From the NCBI RefSeq assembly GCF_029504395.1, contig NZ_JAQFIF010000009.1, positions 62,001 to 126,000 on the forward strand: a stretch of 64,000 bases of DNA. Reading direction: 5' to 3'. The notes beneath the pieces are model-generated. The model was not told where the DNA came from. It saw only the letters and a list, made by a program, of their open reading frames with translations, and did no database searches. Positions 55,174 to 63,429 of this stretch are shown piece after piece. A program made the position numbers and the translations under genes. The DNA comes from Arthrobacter sp. ES3-54. GTDB lineage: Bacteria; Actinomycetota; Actinomycetes; Actinomycetales; Micrococcaceae. Each line of letters opens with the position of its first letter. The first letter of the stretch is position 1.

Positions 55174-55689
55174 ATGGCTGGACACGTGTGGCTGCTGCCC
55201 TTGAAGAACCTCGACGACGACGCCCGGGCCATCAAGCTGGGGGAGATCGCGCTGCTGGAGCTTGGTGAGGGGCAGCAGAGGTTTGTTGGCGAGCCGCTGC
55301 GAATGATGCTGATCGCGCTCGAGGAAGAGTCCCGACACCCGTTCGCCGTGGATGAGAACGGCACCGCCGTCGGCGTGCTGACGCTCCAGGCCGGTGCCGC
55401 GACCCTGGCTGGCTGGCCCGACGACGACTCCGCCTGGCTGCTGCGGGGCTTCCTGATCGACCGGCGGCAGCAGGGCCAGGGCCTCGGCACCCTCGCCGCG
55501 GAGGCCGCAGTGCGGGAGGCCGCCAAACTGACGGCGGGCCACGGCAGCGGGCAGGCCGGCGTCGTTCTCTCCGTCAACGAACTGAATCCCGGCGGGCTGG
55601 CCGCCTACCGCAAGGCCGGTTTCGAGGACCGCGGCCGCTACGAAGGCGGCGACGCCGGCCCGCAGCGCATCATGTACCGGGCATTCTGA
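55174..55689 (+). CDS. GNAT family N-acetyltransferase
   Basis: 171 residues. Acetyl-CoA-binding motif A is visible as LLRGFLIDRRQQGQGLGTLAAEAA (the Q/R-x-x-G-x-G/A loop), and the end reads AAYRKAGFEDRGRYEGG, the usual final strand-helix. N-terminal LKNLDDDARAIKLGEIALLE resembles spermidine/aminoglycoside-type members. Substrate unknown. TACGCT (55162-55167) six bases before ATG 55174: leaderless. Confidence 0.85.
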   Translation: MAGHVWLLPLKNLDDDARAIKLGEIALLELGEGQQRFVGEPLRMMLIALEEESRHPFAVDENGTAVGVLTLQAGAATLAGWPDDDSAWLLRGFLIDRRQQGQGLGTLAAEAAVREAAKLTAGHGSGQAGVVLSVNELNPGGLAAYRKAGFEDRGRYEGGDAGPQRIMYRAF

Positions 55690-55727
55690 TCCAGGGAGTC
55701 CTGGGCCGCGCTGGTATCTCGCCAGCC

Positions 55728-57257
55728 CTAAGGGGCCTTGCGGGCGACAATCCGGCTCACCGAGGCACGCAGCGGCCGGATGACCCAGACCAGGCCCGCC
55801 ACGATGAGAACACCGGCGATCCACAGGACGAGCGGCAGCGGGTTTGCGGTGCTAGTGCTGGCCGCCTGTGCCGTGGTGGCGGCGGGCCCCGGTGTGGATG
55901 AAGGAGCCGGGCTGGTGGTAGCAGCCGGTGCCGTGTCGGCGGGCGCGGCGTCCGCTGGGGCAGCTGCCTCGACCGGGCCGGCAGCGTCGGCGACCGGCGA
56001 CTCGGCCCGCGAGGCAGCCTGCGGCTGGACGAATCCACCACCGGCCCGCGCAGGAACGACGTCGGGCGCCGAGGCATTGCGGGTTGTTGGCTGGACTAGA
56101 TCGGCCTGACGGATGAGAGCCTGGTCATCTAGGGCCGGTGCCGGTGCCGGTGCGGGCGCCTGCTCCACGGGGGCCGGTGCCGGAGCAGGGGCCTGCTCTA
56201 CGGGCTCCGCGGGTGCCGGTGCAGGAGCGGGCTGACCGCTGTCTCCACCAGCGGTGCTGTCAACGATGTCGTTGTATAGCGACGTTTGGGTATTCGGCGA
56301 GTGTCCGGGAGCCGTTGCGGTGACCTGCGCCCGGATCTGATGGCCCTGATCCGCGGCCACGACAGTGTAGGTCGCCTGGGTTGCCCCGGTAATCTTTTGG
56401 CCGTCCCGCTCCCACTGATAGAGGAGGGTAATCGGCTCACCGTCGGCATACCAGCCGCCGCTGCCTTCCACATTGAGGGTGTCGCCGACCTCGGAGCCGC
56501 CTGCCAACCACATTTCATCCGTGGGGTGGATGTACCCGGGGGTGACGATCGGGGCTATGTTCGACTTGGACACGCTCCCTAGACCCGGCCAACTGCCGGT
56601 CACCTTGAGGGTAACCACTTTGCCCAGGTCGGCAGTCCTGATCTTGTAGTTGTCTGTGGTGGCTCCCTCGATGTCCACGCCATCGGCTTGCCACTGTAAC
56701 GCCAAAGCGTCGGTCGACCACATGCCCAAATCGTCGACGTCCAACTCGAATCCGACCCTCGTCCAACCCGACACAGATGGAGCTTCGCCGGTAATGATGA
56801 TGGCTGGCCGGGCCGTATACGCTGCGGTGTTGGTTGCACTGACCTTGGGCGACGGTTGGGTGGTCGTGACGCCGTCCATCAGCCCGTCGGCGGAGCCTGT
56901 CACGCGCAGGGCCAGGGACCGGCCGTCATCTTCCTCTGTTATGTCGTAGGTTTCGCCCTGGGCACCGGGAATGACGGCACCGTCGCGAAGCCACTGGTAC
57001 TTCAGCGTTTGGGCCCGTACCCATTCGCCGGGATACGACGTGAGGGTCTGTCCCACCGTGAGGATGCCGGTAAAGGTAGGGCGCTCCAGCGCCCGGACCG
57101 TGGTGCGGTCCGTGGCATTTTCGCCGAAGTCCCGGCACGTCTGCCCGCTGGCAGAATCCCAGCAAACATAAGCGGCCTGGGCCGGAGCTGCGAAGCCGAT
57201 GGCCGACAAAATTATGGCAGCACCGGCGGCCGAAGCCGCGCGCGTAAGAGTTCCCAT
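55728..57257 (-). CDS. Secreted, membrane-anchored protein with Ig-like repeats
   Basis: 509 residues from ATG 57257 (GGGGG eight bases upstream; ATG 57263 is an alternative and the frame is open to 57473). Signal peptide to about residue 30 (IILSAIGFAAPAQA), an exported region with three tandem about 85-residue modules. Each carries a YQW-RDG-I-GA-YT/YD pattern (LKYQWLRDGAVIPGA, LALQWQADGVDIEGA, LLYQWERDGQKITGA), the bacterial Ig-like/invasin-type repeat. A long Pro/Ala-rich stalk (about 330-470) and a C-terminal membrane helix plus basic tail (PLVLWIAGVLIVAGLVWVI) follow. Probably a cell-surface stalked adhesin or matrix protein; no ligand is known. Confidence 0.8.
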   Translation of the reverse strand: MGTLTRAASAAGAAIILSAIGFAAPAQAAYVCWDSASGQTCRDFGENATDRTTVRALERPTFTGILTVGQTLTSYPGEWVRAQTLKYQWLRDGAVIPGAQGETYDITEEDDGRSLALRVTGSADGLMDGVTTTQPSPKVSATNTAAYTARPAIIITGEAPSVSGWTRVGFELDVDDLGMWSTDALALQWQADGVDIEGATTDNYKIRTADLGKVVTLKVTGSWPGLGSVSKSNIAPIVTPGYIHPTDEMWLAGGSEVGDTLNVEGSGGWYADGEPITLLYQWERDGQKITGATQATYTVVAADQGHQIRAQVTATAPGHSPNTQTSLYNDIVDSTAGGDSGQPAPAPAPAEPVEQAPAPAPAPVEQAPAPAPAPALDDQALIRQADLVQPTTRNASAPDVVPARAGGGFVQPQAASRAESPVADAAGPVEAAAPADAAPADTAPAATTSPAPSSTPGPAATTAQAASTSTANPLPLVLWIAGVLIVAGLVWVIRPLRASVSRIVARKAP

Positions 57258-57511
57258 CAACATTTCCCCCAAAGAATGCCCTCGCCGTGTGCGGGAAGGG
57301 ACCAAGGCAAATGCTACAAGACAATCACATCGGCTACGGCCCAACTCGACCAATGCGGAGAACTCACTGCAGTACGGCGCAGTCGCAATGACCGCTCCGG
57401 AACTACAAATTGTCCGACCGAGCTGCCTTATGAGAAGTTCCTGTTCCTCATCGCTGAGCCGTGTATGGACCACCCTGACTACCAGCCGGACTGGCGCCAG
57501 CAGGAACTGGG
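57258..57511. other. Gene-poor stretch upstream of the Ig-like protein gene
   Basis: 254 bases, visibly less GC-rich than the rest of the window. Minus-strand reading stays open from 57473 into the Ig-like gene, but the extra residues show no family. On the plus strand a short frame ending at TAG 57513-57515 (MDHPDYQPDWRQQELG) is visible. It probably contains the promoter of the secreted protein (TAGCAT on the minus strand at 57311-57316 is a possible -10). Confidence 0.35.
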
Positions 57512-57712
57512 CTAGAAGCGCCGGTGGGACCCGCCAAAGGATCGGTGACGCATCCCTATTTCCTCGGATCGCTTGTCCTCGGCCCTGTCGCGGTAGTAAA
57601 GGAAGGTCAGGAAGGCCGCCATCAGAATGATCGCAGCCACGCCTATTCCTACGATCAACAGAACAACATCCCCGGAAACCTCGGGCGTGTCCAAGGACGC
57701 CATTGGGTTCAT
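57512..57712 (-). CDS. Small single-span membrane protein, hypothetical
   Basis: 66 residues from ATG 57712 (the frame is open to 57811). One strong helix, VVLLIVGIGVAAIILMAAFLTF, followed by a highly charged tail YYRDRAEDKRSEEIGMRHR. The hydrophobic and charged pattern and in-frame codon use suggest a real gene, but there is no clear ribosome site and no family. It lies between the Ig-like gene and glnA1. Confidence 0.5.
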   Translation of the reverse strand: MNPMASLDTPEVSGDVVLLIVGIGVAAIILMAAFLTFLYYRDRAEDKRSEEIGMRHRSFGGSHRRF

Positions 57713-57877
57713 AGTTTTATGCAACTCCGAACCCTGCCCAGGCACAAGCGGTTTCTGATTGGGGGCTTTGCTTACGTAGTAAGGACGAACTACGCGACAT
57801 CTCTGAGGCACTGCGGAGATGGGTTACGGATCCGACTGATCGACCGCTCGATCCGCAAATAGGTACCGGGCAAACGA
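57713..57877. other. Gene-free stretch before the glnA1 terminator
   Basis: On the plus strand an open frame without a start reads RSKDELRDISEALRRWVTD (about 57776-57832), a helix-like segment that may be the remnant of a lost gene. Nothing else is recognisable. Confidence 0.25.
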
Positions 57878-57915
57878 AAACGGCCCTCCTACCGGAATCG
57901 GTACGAGGGCCGTTT
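57878..57915 (-). terminator. Terminator of glnA1
   Basis: Two-part stem: AAACGGCCCTC (57878-57888) with GAGGGCCGTTT (57905-57915), then one C-C mismatch and TACCG/CGGTA inside (57890-57894 with 57899-57903), loop GAAT. On the minus strand it is followed by TTTTCGTTTG. It lies 60 bases after the glnA1 stop. Confidence 0.85.
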
Positions 57916-57975
57916 CTGTATCTGCGTTCTTGCGGACTGTCTGCGGGCTATGCCCGATTCAGCCGCGTGATCTAA

Positions 57976-59400
57976 CTAGACGCCGTAGTAGAGCTCGAAC
58001 TCGTACGGGTTCGGGCGCAGTGAGAGCGGACGGATCTCGTTCTCGTACTTGTACTCGATCCAGGTGTCGATCAGGTCCTGGGTGAAGACACCGCCGGCCT
58101 GCAGGAACTCGTTGTCCTCGGCCAGTGCATCCAGGGCCTCCTCGAGGGTGCCCGGAGCCTTGGGGATGTCCTTGGCTTCTTCGGCGGGGAGCTCGTAGAG
58201 GTCCTTGTCGATCGGAGCCGGCGGTTCGATCCGGTTGCGGATGCCGTCGATGCCGGCCATCAGCTGGGCGGCGAACGCCAAGTACGGGTTGGAGGAGGGG
58301 TCCGGCGCGCGGAACTCGATGCGCTTGGCCTTCGGGTTGGAGCCCGTGATCGGGATACGGATACCGGCGGAGCGGTTGCCCTGCGAGTAGACCATGTTGA
58401 CCGGAGCTTCGAAGCCCTTGACCAGGCGGCGGTAAGAGTTCACCGTCGGGTTGGTGAAGGCCAGGACGGCGGAGGAGTGCTTCAGCAGACCGCCGATGTA
58501 CCAGCGGGCGGTGTCGGACAGGCCGGCGTAGCCCTTCTCGTCGTAGAACAGCGGCTCGCCACCGGTCCACAGCGACTGGTGGCAGTGCATGCCCGAGCCG
58601 TTGTCACCGAAGACCGGCTTCGGCATGAAGGTCACGGACTTGCCCCAGGCATCGGCGGTGTTCTTGATGACGTACTTGAACTTCTGCAGGTCATCAGCCG
58701 CGTGGGTCAGGGTGGTGAACTTGTAGTTGATCTCAGCCTGGCCGGCAGAGCCTACTTCGTGGTGGCTGCGCTCGACCTCAAGGCCGGCCTCGTCCAGGGC
58801 AACACACATGGCGTCGCGCAGGTCAGCCTGCTTGTCGGTGGGGGAGACCGGGAAGTAACCGCCCTTGATGGGGGTCTTGTAGCCGAGGTTTCCGCCCTCT
58901 TCCTCACGGCCCGTGTTCCAGTGCGCTTCCTCGGAATCGATCTTGTAGAAGCTGCCCTGGGGCGAGGACTGGTACTGGACGTTGTCGAAGACGAAGAACT
59001 CGGCCTCGGGGGCGAAGAACGCGGTGTCGGCGATGCCGGTGGAAGCCAAGTAGGCCTCTGCCTTCTCGGCCACGCCGCGGGGATCGCGGTGGTACGGGTC
59101 ACCGGTACGCGGGTTCACGATCGAGAAGTTCAGCGCAAGGGTCTTCTCCATGCGGAACGTGTCGATGAACGCCGTCGTGACGTCCGGGATGAGCTGCATG
59201 TCAGACTCGGCGATGCCCTGGAAGCCGCGGATCGAAGATCCGTCGAACAGCTGGCCGTTGACGAAGAAGTCGGCGTCAACGCTCTTGGCGGGCACGTTGA
59301 AGTGCTGCTGAACGCCAGGGAGATCGGTGAAGCGGATATCGACGAATTTGATGTCTTCGTCCTTGATGAACTTGAGGACTTCGTCCGCAGTCTTGAACAT
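57976..59400 (-). CDS. glnA: Glutamine synthetase type I
   Basis: 474 residues, normal length. Makes glutamine from glutamate, ammonia and ATP. Motifs: [17 protein letters not shown] (52-68), [47 protein letters not shown] and [13 protein letters not shown]. The adenylylation loop DLYELPAEE is present with Tyr402, the GlnE target. AAGGAG lies five bases before ATG 59400. The long leader holds a hairpin (59463-59492), and a GlnR-type array lies further up (59532-59569), so both transcription and activity respond to nitrogen. Confidence 0.97.
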   Translation of the reverse strand: MFKTADEVLKFIKDEDIKFVDIRFTDLPGVQQHFNVPAKSVDADFFVNGQLFDGSSIRGFQGIAESDMQLIPDVTTAFIDTFRMEKTLALNFSIVNPRTGDPYHRDPRGVAEKAEAYLASTGIADTAFFAPEAEFFVFDNVQYQSSPQGSFYKIDSEEAHWNTGREEEGGNLGYKTPIKGGYFPVSPTDKQADLRDAMCVALDEAGLEVERSHHEVGSAGQAEINYKFTTLTHAADDLQKFKYVIKNTADAWGKSVTFMPKPVFGDNGSGMHCHQSLWTGGEPLFYDEKGYAGLSDTARWYIGGLLKHSSAVLAFTNPTVNSYRRLVKGFEAPVNMVYSQGNRSAGIRIPITGSNPKAKRIEFRAPDPSSNPYLAFAAQLMAGIDGIRNRIEPPAPIDKDLYELPAEEAKDIPKAPGTLEEALDALAEDNEFLQAGGVFTQDLIDTWIEYKYENEIRPLSLRPNPYEFELYYGV

Positions 59401-59462
59401 CTATGCTCCTTACGCATATGAAAAATCTGGCCGTCAGGCACATTGGTCCAGCGCAGTCCAAC

Positions 59463-59492
59463 AAGCGGGGAAGCAAAAAAGTTCCCCCGCTT
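59463..59492 (-). other. Hairpin in the glnA1 upstream leader
   Basis: AAGCGGGGAA (59463-59472) pairs with TTCCCCCGCTT (59482-59492), one bulged C. The loop on the minus strand is T-rich. It could be an attenuator-like or stability hairpin 60-90 bases before the start. Confidence 0.45.
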
Positions 59493-59531
59493 CGCAGTCG
59501 CTAGCAACTGTTACCACCCTAAGGACATGGG

Positions 59532-59569
59532 ATTTCCCCGCAGTGTCCGCATTGTTTCAGGGAGGTTAC
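59532..59569 (-). promoter_or_regulatory. GlnR-type operator upstream of glnA1 (a1-b1-a2-b2)
   Basis: Read on the minus strand toward glnA1: GTAAC (59569-59565), six bases, GAAAC (59558-59554), six bases, GACAC (59547-59543), six bases, GAAAT (59536-59532). The known actinomycete GlnR site is gTnAc-n6-GaAAc, often doubled in exactly this way before glnA. Half-sites one and two are perfect and three and four match at 4 of 5. Spacing is exact throughout. Confidence 0.85.
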
Positions 59570-59601
59570 AGAATGCCCTGACACGTAAACGCTAGCCGCC
59601 G

Positions 59602-59658
59602 GTCCACACTGTGGCCTATACGGTCCACAGTGTGACACCCTACCGCCCACACTGTGGA
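59602..59658. promoter_or_regulatory. Three phased GTCCACANTGTGGAC palindromes
   Basis: Cores CCACACTGTGG 59604-59614, CCACAGTGTGA 59625-59635 and CCACACTGTGG 59647-59657, with GTC or GAC flanks in part. Centres 59609, 59630 and 59652 are 21-22 bases apart (two helical turns). The third lies 16 bases before TAAGAT, the -10 of the RDD gene. The protein that binds it is unknown. Confidence 0.75.
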
Positions 59659-59684
59659 CATGCCAGAGCCGATAAGATTGGAGG

Positions 59685-60122
59685 GTGGTTGATCGCAAAG
59701 ACATCGGTTCATGGCTCACCGGGCCGGACACATCCGGCATCTCCAGGTACCCGGGGGAGCGGCTAGGACTGCCCGACGCCGGGTCAGGATCGATCGCCCG
59801 TGCCGGCCGGCGCATCCTGGCGATCTGCATTGACTGGGGCATCGCGCTGTTGATCAGCAATTTCGCCTTCGCCGGCGATTCCTGGGCCACCCTTGCCGTG
59901 TTTGCCATCGAGCAGATCCTGCTGATCGGCACCCTCGGCTACAGCATTGGCCACCGGATCGTGGGGATCCACGTGGTCCGGCTGGGCGGAGGCCCGGCGG
60001 GCCCGCTCGCGGCCCTCGTGCGCACGCTGCTGCTGTGCCTGGTGATCCCTGCCGTCATCTTCGATCCGGACCAGCGCGGCCTCCACGACAAGGCCATGCA
60101 TACCGTGCTCGTCCGGATGTAG
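59685..60122 (+). CDS. RDD family membrane protein
   Basis: 145 residues. Starts after a 35-residue polar N-terminus at ARAGRRILAICIDWGIALLI (the first helix carries Arg and Asp of the RDD motif), with two more helices and HRIVGIHVVRLGG. In mycobacteria Rv2219A, an RDD-like protein, sits between glnA1 and DUF4191 in the same way. RDD proteins are proposed ion or substrate transporters. GTG 59685 with TAAGAT (59673-59678) six bases upstream: leaderless. Probably controlled by the palindrome array just upstream. Confidence 0.85.
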   Translation: MVDRKDIGSWLTGPDTSGISRYPGERLGLPDAGSGSIARAGRRILAICIDWGIALLISNFAFAGDSWATLAVFAIEQILLIGTLGYSIGHRIVGIHVVRLGGGPAGPLAALVRTLLLCLVIPAVIFDPDQRGLHDKAMHTVLVRM

Positions 60123-60240
60123 CTTTCACTGGTGGCCTGACGGCGATCCCCCGCCAGTCGAGGGAGGCGCGACGGCGGACCGTACTGGCCCGCCCCGGTC
60201 AGCGCCAGTCAGACCCGAGCCTGACCCGAGCCTGACCCCG

Positions 60241-60654
60241 TCAGACTCTGGTAGATACCGTGTCGTCGTCGCGATCCGAAGTTTCTGCCACTTCGCTCAG
60301 TTCGCTTCCCTGTTGGCCATGTGCCGCAGCCCCGGCGCCAGTGGCGTTGAGGTGACCGCAGCGCCCGGCCCAGCGTTCAAACCAGACGGTCGCGAAGGGG
60401 AACACGGCGGAGAGGCCTGAGAGCAAGGCAACCCGGAACGGCCAGCGAAGCTTCGCCCACAAGCTCAACGCCGCGATCGCATAGCCGATGAAGAACGCCC
60501 CGTGGATCGGACCGGCAAGCTCTACGCCGAGTTCCGTCGTCTTGGTCACCCATTTGAGCACCATGCCGAACAACAACGCGGCCCAGCTGAACGCTTCGGC
60601 GATTGCCAGCCCCCGGAAGATACGGATCATCGTGGCGGTCGGTGGGAATTTCAT
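60241..60654 (-). CDS. DUF3817 membrane protein
   Basis: 137 residues. Three predicted helices: IFRGLAIAEAFSWAALLFGMVL, GPIHGAFFIGYAIAALSLW and VALLSGLSAVFPFATVWF, with the family motif GPIHGAFF. A polar C-terminal tail of about 40 residues follows. The DUF3817 family (YdzA-like) has no known function. It is not present at this place in mycobacteria, so it is a later insertion between RDD and DUF4191. Confidence 0.85.
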   Translation of the reverse strand: MKFPPTATMIRIFRGLAIAEAFSWAALLFGMVLKWVTKTTELGVELAGPIHGAFFIGYAIAALSLWAKLRWPFRVALLSGLSAVFPFATVWFERWAGRCGHLNATGAGAAAHGQQGSELSEVAETSDRDDDTVSTRV

Positions 60655-60704
60655 GCGGTTCTCCTGATTCCTGGCATCCGTCGGGGAGATGCCGGGCGGT
60701 AATG

Positions 60705-60752
60705 GAAACGCCCCGGCTGGCGGCCTGAAGTGGCCGTGAACCGGGGCGTTTC
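60705..60752 (-). terminator. Hairpin between DUF4191 and DUF3817 genes
   Basis: Perfect 12-bp outer stem GAAACGCCCCGG (60705-60716) / CCGGGGCGTTTC (60741-60752) with an inner CGGCC/GGCCG hairpin (60721-60725, 60732-60736). It lies 46 bases after the DUF4191 stop on the minus strand, with TTTCCATT beyond. Confidence 0.75.
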
Positions 60753-60797
60753 TGCGTTACTGGTTGCTGCGTTAGTGGGCGGCGCGGCGGGCAGGGC

Positions 60798-61559
60798 CTA
60801 GCGTCCGCGGGCCGCTTTGCGGTCCGGACGGGCCTTGTAGGGATCGATGCCCTTCGGGATGGGCAGGCGGCCGCCGAGCGAGGAAATGCGCTTGGACACG
60901 GCACTGACCTCGGTCTTGGTCAATTCGCCCTTGAGTTTGTTCATCTTCCTGGCGATCTGGCTGAGCGGCACCTGACCCTCGCCGCGGCCGCTCTCGATCA
61001 CATGGATGGTGACGTTGGGGAGGATGCGGGCAAGACGCTTGCGCTCGGCGTCGACCAGCGGCTTGACCCGGTTGCTGGGGCCTTCGCTGACGAGCACGAC
61101 GCCGGGACGGCCGATGGCGCGGAAGACGGCGTCCTGCGTGCGCGGGTTCACGGCGACGGGCTGGTCCTCGGTGATCCAGCCGCGCTTGAGCGTGCCCAAT
61201 GCGGCACCTGAAGCGCCCGGCTGGTCCTCGATCTGCGCGAACGCGGCACGCTCGGCACGGCGGGACAGGATCAGCGTGGCCGCAAGGGCACCCAGTGCGA
61301 CGCCGATGATCAGGCCGGTGATCCAGTTTTCGAGCAGGAACCCGACCAGGAGGCTGACTGCAACAACACCCAGGAAGGCCAGCAACATCAGCCACGGAAC
61401 CATGGGATCGTGGCGGCGCGTCATCTGGAAGACTTCGCCGATCTGCTTCAGCCGGCTCGGCTTCTTGGCCTTTGCTGCCTTGGGCTTGCGGGAGAAAAGT
61501 CCGCGCTTCGGAGCATCGGAAGCCGGGCTGGAGTTGCTGGGATCAGGGGAATTCGCCAT
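60798..61559 (-). CDS. DUF4191 membrane protein (Rv2219-like)
   Basis: 253 residues. Basic N-terminus, two adjacent membrane helices (about 55-75, VPWLMLLAFLGVVAVSLLVG, and 78-100), then a cytoplasmic domain with GASGAALGTLKRGW and PGVVLVSEGPSNRVKPLV, and a basic end. This is the actinobacterial DUF4191 family found beside glnA1/lipA (Rv2219). Function unknown. A TAGAAT lies nine bases before ATG 61559, giving a leader of only about three bases. Confidence 0.88.
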   Translation of the reverse strand: MANSPDPSNSSPASDAPKRGLFSRKPKAAKAKKPSRLKQIGEVFQMTRRHDPMVPWLMLLAFLGVVAVSLLVGFLLENWITGLIIGVALGALAATLILSRRAERAAFAQIEDQPGASGAALGTLKRGWITEDQPVAVNPRTQDAVFRAIGRPGVVLVSEGPSNRVKPLVDAERKRLARILPNVTIHVIESGRGEGQVPLSQIARKMNKLKGELTKTEVSAVSKRISSLGGRLPIPKGIDPYKARPDRKAARGR

Positions 61560-61586
61560 AGTGCCTTAATTCTACGTGATGGACGG

Positions 61587-61626
61587 CCAAGGGCCGGCAC
61601 CAGATGACTCCGGTGCCGGCCCTTGG
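61587..61626 (-). terminator. Terminator after lipA
   Basis: Perfect 15-bp stem (61587-61601 with 61612-61626) and 10-base loop, 24 bases after the lipA stop on the minus strand. The left arm begins CCAAGGGCCGG. Confidence 0.8.
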
Positions 61627-61649
61627 CTGGAAGGGTGTTAGAACGGGCT

Positions 61650-62657
61650 TCAGGAATGCGCTGCGAGCAGTGAGCTGGCTTCCTGGCGGGTGCTGCCCGA
61701 GCTTTCGATGTGCGCGAGCTCGGCCGGGATTTCCCAGCCCTTTTTGCGCATCGCGGTGGCCCAGAGCCGGCCGGCGCGGTAGGAGGAACGCACCAGGGGC
61801 CCGGACATGACGCCGAGGAAGCCGATCTCGTCCGCTTCGTTCTGCAGGTCCACGAATTCCTGCGGCTTGACCCAGCGGTCCACCGGCAGGTGGCGTTCGG
61901 AGGGGCGGAGGTACTGGGTGATGGTGATCAGGTCGCAGCCGGCCTCGTGCAGGTCCCGCAGGGCCTCGGAGATTTCCTCGCGGGTCTCGCCCATGCCCAG
62001 GATCAGGTTGGACTTGGTCACCATGCCGAGCTTGCGGCCCTGGGTGATGACGTCCAGGGAGCGGTCGTAGCGGAACGCCGGGCGGATCCGCTTGAAGATC
62101 CGGGGCACGGTTTCGACGTTGTGGGCGAAGACCTCGGGCTTGGAGTCGCAGATCGCCTCGATGTGCTCGGGCTTGCCGGAGAAATCGGGGATCAGCAGTT
62201 CGACGCCGGTGCCCGGGTTCAGTTCGTGGATCTTGCGGACCGTCTCGGCGTACAGCCAGACGCCCTCGTCGGCGAGGTCGTCGCGGGCCACACCGGTCAC
62301 GGTGGCGTAGCGCAGCTGCATGGCCTGGACCGAGCGGGCCACCTTGGTGGGCTCGAACATGTCCACGGGCGAGGGCTTGCCGGTGTCGATCTGGCAGAAA
62401 TCGCAGCGCCGGGTGCATTCGGAGCCGCCGATCAGGAAGGTCGCTTCCTTGTCTTCCCAGCATTCGAAGATGTTCGGGCAGCCGGCCTCTTCACACACCG
62501 TGTGGAGGCCTTCCTTCTTGACGAGGTTCTTGAGCTGGACGAACTCGGGGCCCATCTGGACCTTGGCCTTGATCCATTCCGGCTTACGTTCCACCGGTGT
62601 GGCCGCGTTTCGCTGCTCAATGCGCAGCATCTTCCGGCCTTCTGGTGCCAGTGTCAC
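61650..62657 (-). CDS. lipA: Lipoyl synthase
   Basis: 335 residues. Radical-SAM enzyme that inserts two sulfurs into protein-bound octanoyl groups. Auxiliary cluster Cys are in [12 protein letters not shown] and the SAM cluster in [18 protein letters not shown] and [10 protein letters not shown] segments follow, and SSYRAG, containing the Ser ligand of the auxiliary cluster, is near the end. GTG 62657 overlaps the lipB TGA (GTGA) and has AAGGAG seven to eight bases upstream. Standard lipB-lipA operon, also beside glnA in mycobacteria (Rv2217-Rv2218). Confidence 0.96.
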   Translation of the reverse strand: MTLAPEGRKMLRIEQRNAATPVERKPEWIKAKVQMGPEFVQLKNLVKKEGLHTVCEEAGCPNIFECWEDKEATFLIGGSECTRRCDFCQIDTGKPSPVDMFEPTKVARSVQAMQLRYATVTGVARDDLADEGVWLYAETVRKIHELNPGTGVELLIPDFSGKPEHIEAICDSKPEVFAHNVETVPRIFKRIRPAFRYDRSLDVITQGRKLGMVTKSNLILGMGETREEISEALRDLHEAGCDLITITQYLRPSERHLPVDRWVKPQEFVDLQNEADEIGFLGVMSGPLVRSSYRAGRLWATAMRKKGWEIPAELAHIESSGSTRQEASSLLAAHS

Positions 62658-63322
62658 AGTAGAGCTCCTTCTGGGGTTGCAACTAGGGCATGTTCATTGT
62701 TGCGCAGTTCTTCGGTGATCCGCGACACGAGGTCCGCCGGGGTGACGTCCCTGCCAAGTTCCTGGGCGATGGTGGTGACTCCGGCGTCGCTGATGCCGCA
62801 GGCAATGATCTGGCCGTAGGCGGCGAGATCGTTGTTGCAGTTGATCGCGAAGCCGTGCATGGTGACGCCTTCGTTGACGCGGATGCCGATGGCCGCGATC
62901 TTGCGGTCCGGGCCCTTCTCATCCTGCTCGATCCAGACGCCGGCGCGGCCCTTGATCCGGACGGCGTCGATGCCGTAGTCCGCCAGGACGGCAATGATCA
63001 CGGCTTCGAGGCGCTCCACGTAGTCGCGGATGCCTGCCTTGTTCTTGAGCTTGATGATGGGGTAGCCCACCAGCTGGCCGGGGCCGTGCCATGTGAGCTT
63101 GCCGCCGCGGTCCACTGCGACCACGGGAGTTCCGTCAAAGGGCCGTTCGTGGTCTTCGGTGCGCTTGCCGGCGGTGTAGACCGCGGAGTGTTCGAGCAGC
63201 AGTACAGTGCTGGGCGCGGTGCCCGCGAGGACTTTTTCATGCAATTCGCGCTGGATGTCCCAGCCGCGCGTGTAATCGATGAAGTCCGGGGCGAGACCCA
63301 GCTGTTTGAACTCAAGAGTCAT
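62654..63322 (-). CDS. lipB: Octanoyl-[ACP]:protein N-octanoyltransferase
   Basis: 222 residues from ATG 63322: TAAGCT (63330-63335) lies seven bases upstream, whereas an in-frame ATG at 63355 would put the -10 inside the gene. Transfers octanoyl from acyl carrier protein to lipoyl domains of dehydrogenases. Motifs: [61 protein letters not shown] and the catalytic [11 protein letters not shown]ys. Couples to lipA by a GTGA overlap. Confidence 0.94.
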   Translation of the reverse strand: MTLEFKQLGLAPDFIDYTRGWDIQRELHEKVLAGTAPSTVLLLEHSAVYTAGKRTEDHERPFDGTPVVAVDRGGKLTWHGPGQLVGYPIIKLKNKAGIRDYVERLEAVIIAVLADYGIDAVRIKGRAGVWIEQDEKGPDRKIAAIGIRVNEGVTMHGFAINCNNDLAAYGQIIACGISDAGVTTIAQELGRDVTPADLVSRITEELRNNEHALVATPEGALL

Positions 63323-63429
63323 GGCATCAAGCTTAGACCCAGCCGCACCCAGCACCCGTTTGTGTGCTTAAGCTCTCATGCCTGTGGATAACTTCTGCAC
63401 GATTCCGCGCGATCGGCTATTTCTTGGGT

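Noticed and set aside
57524..57862. 113-residue plus-strand frame opposite the small membrane protein
   Set aside because: Contains no membrane or domain pattern, while the opposite strand encodes a clear helix.
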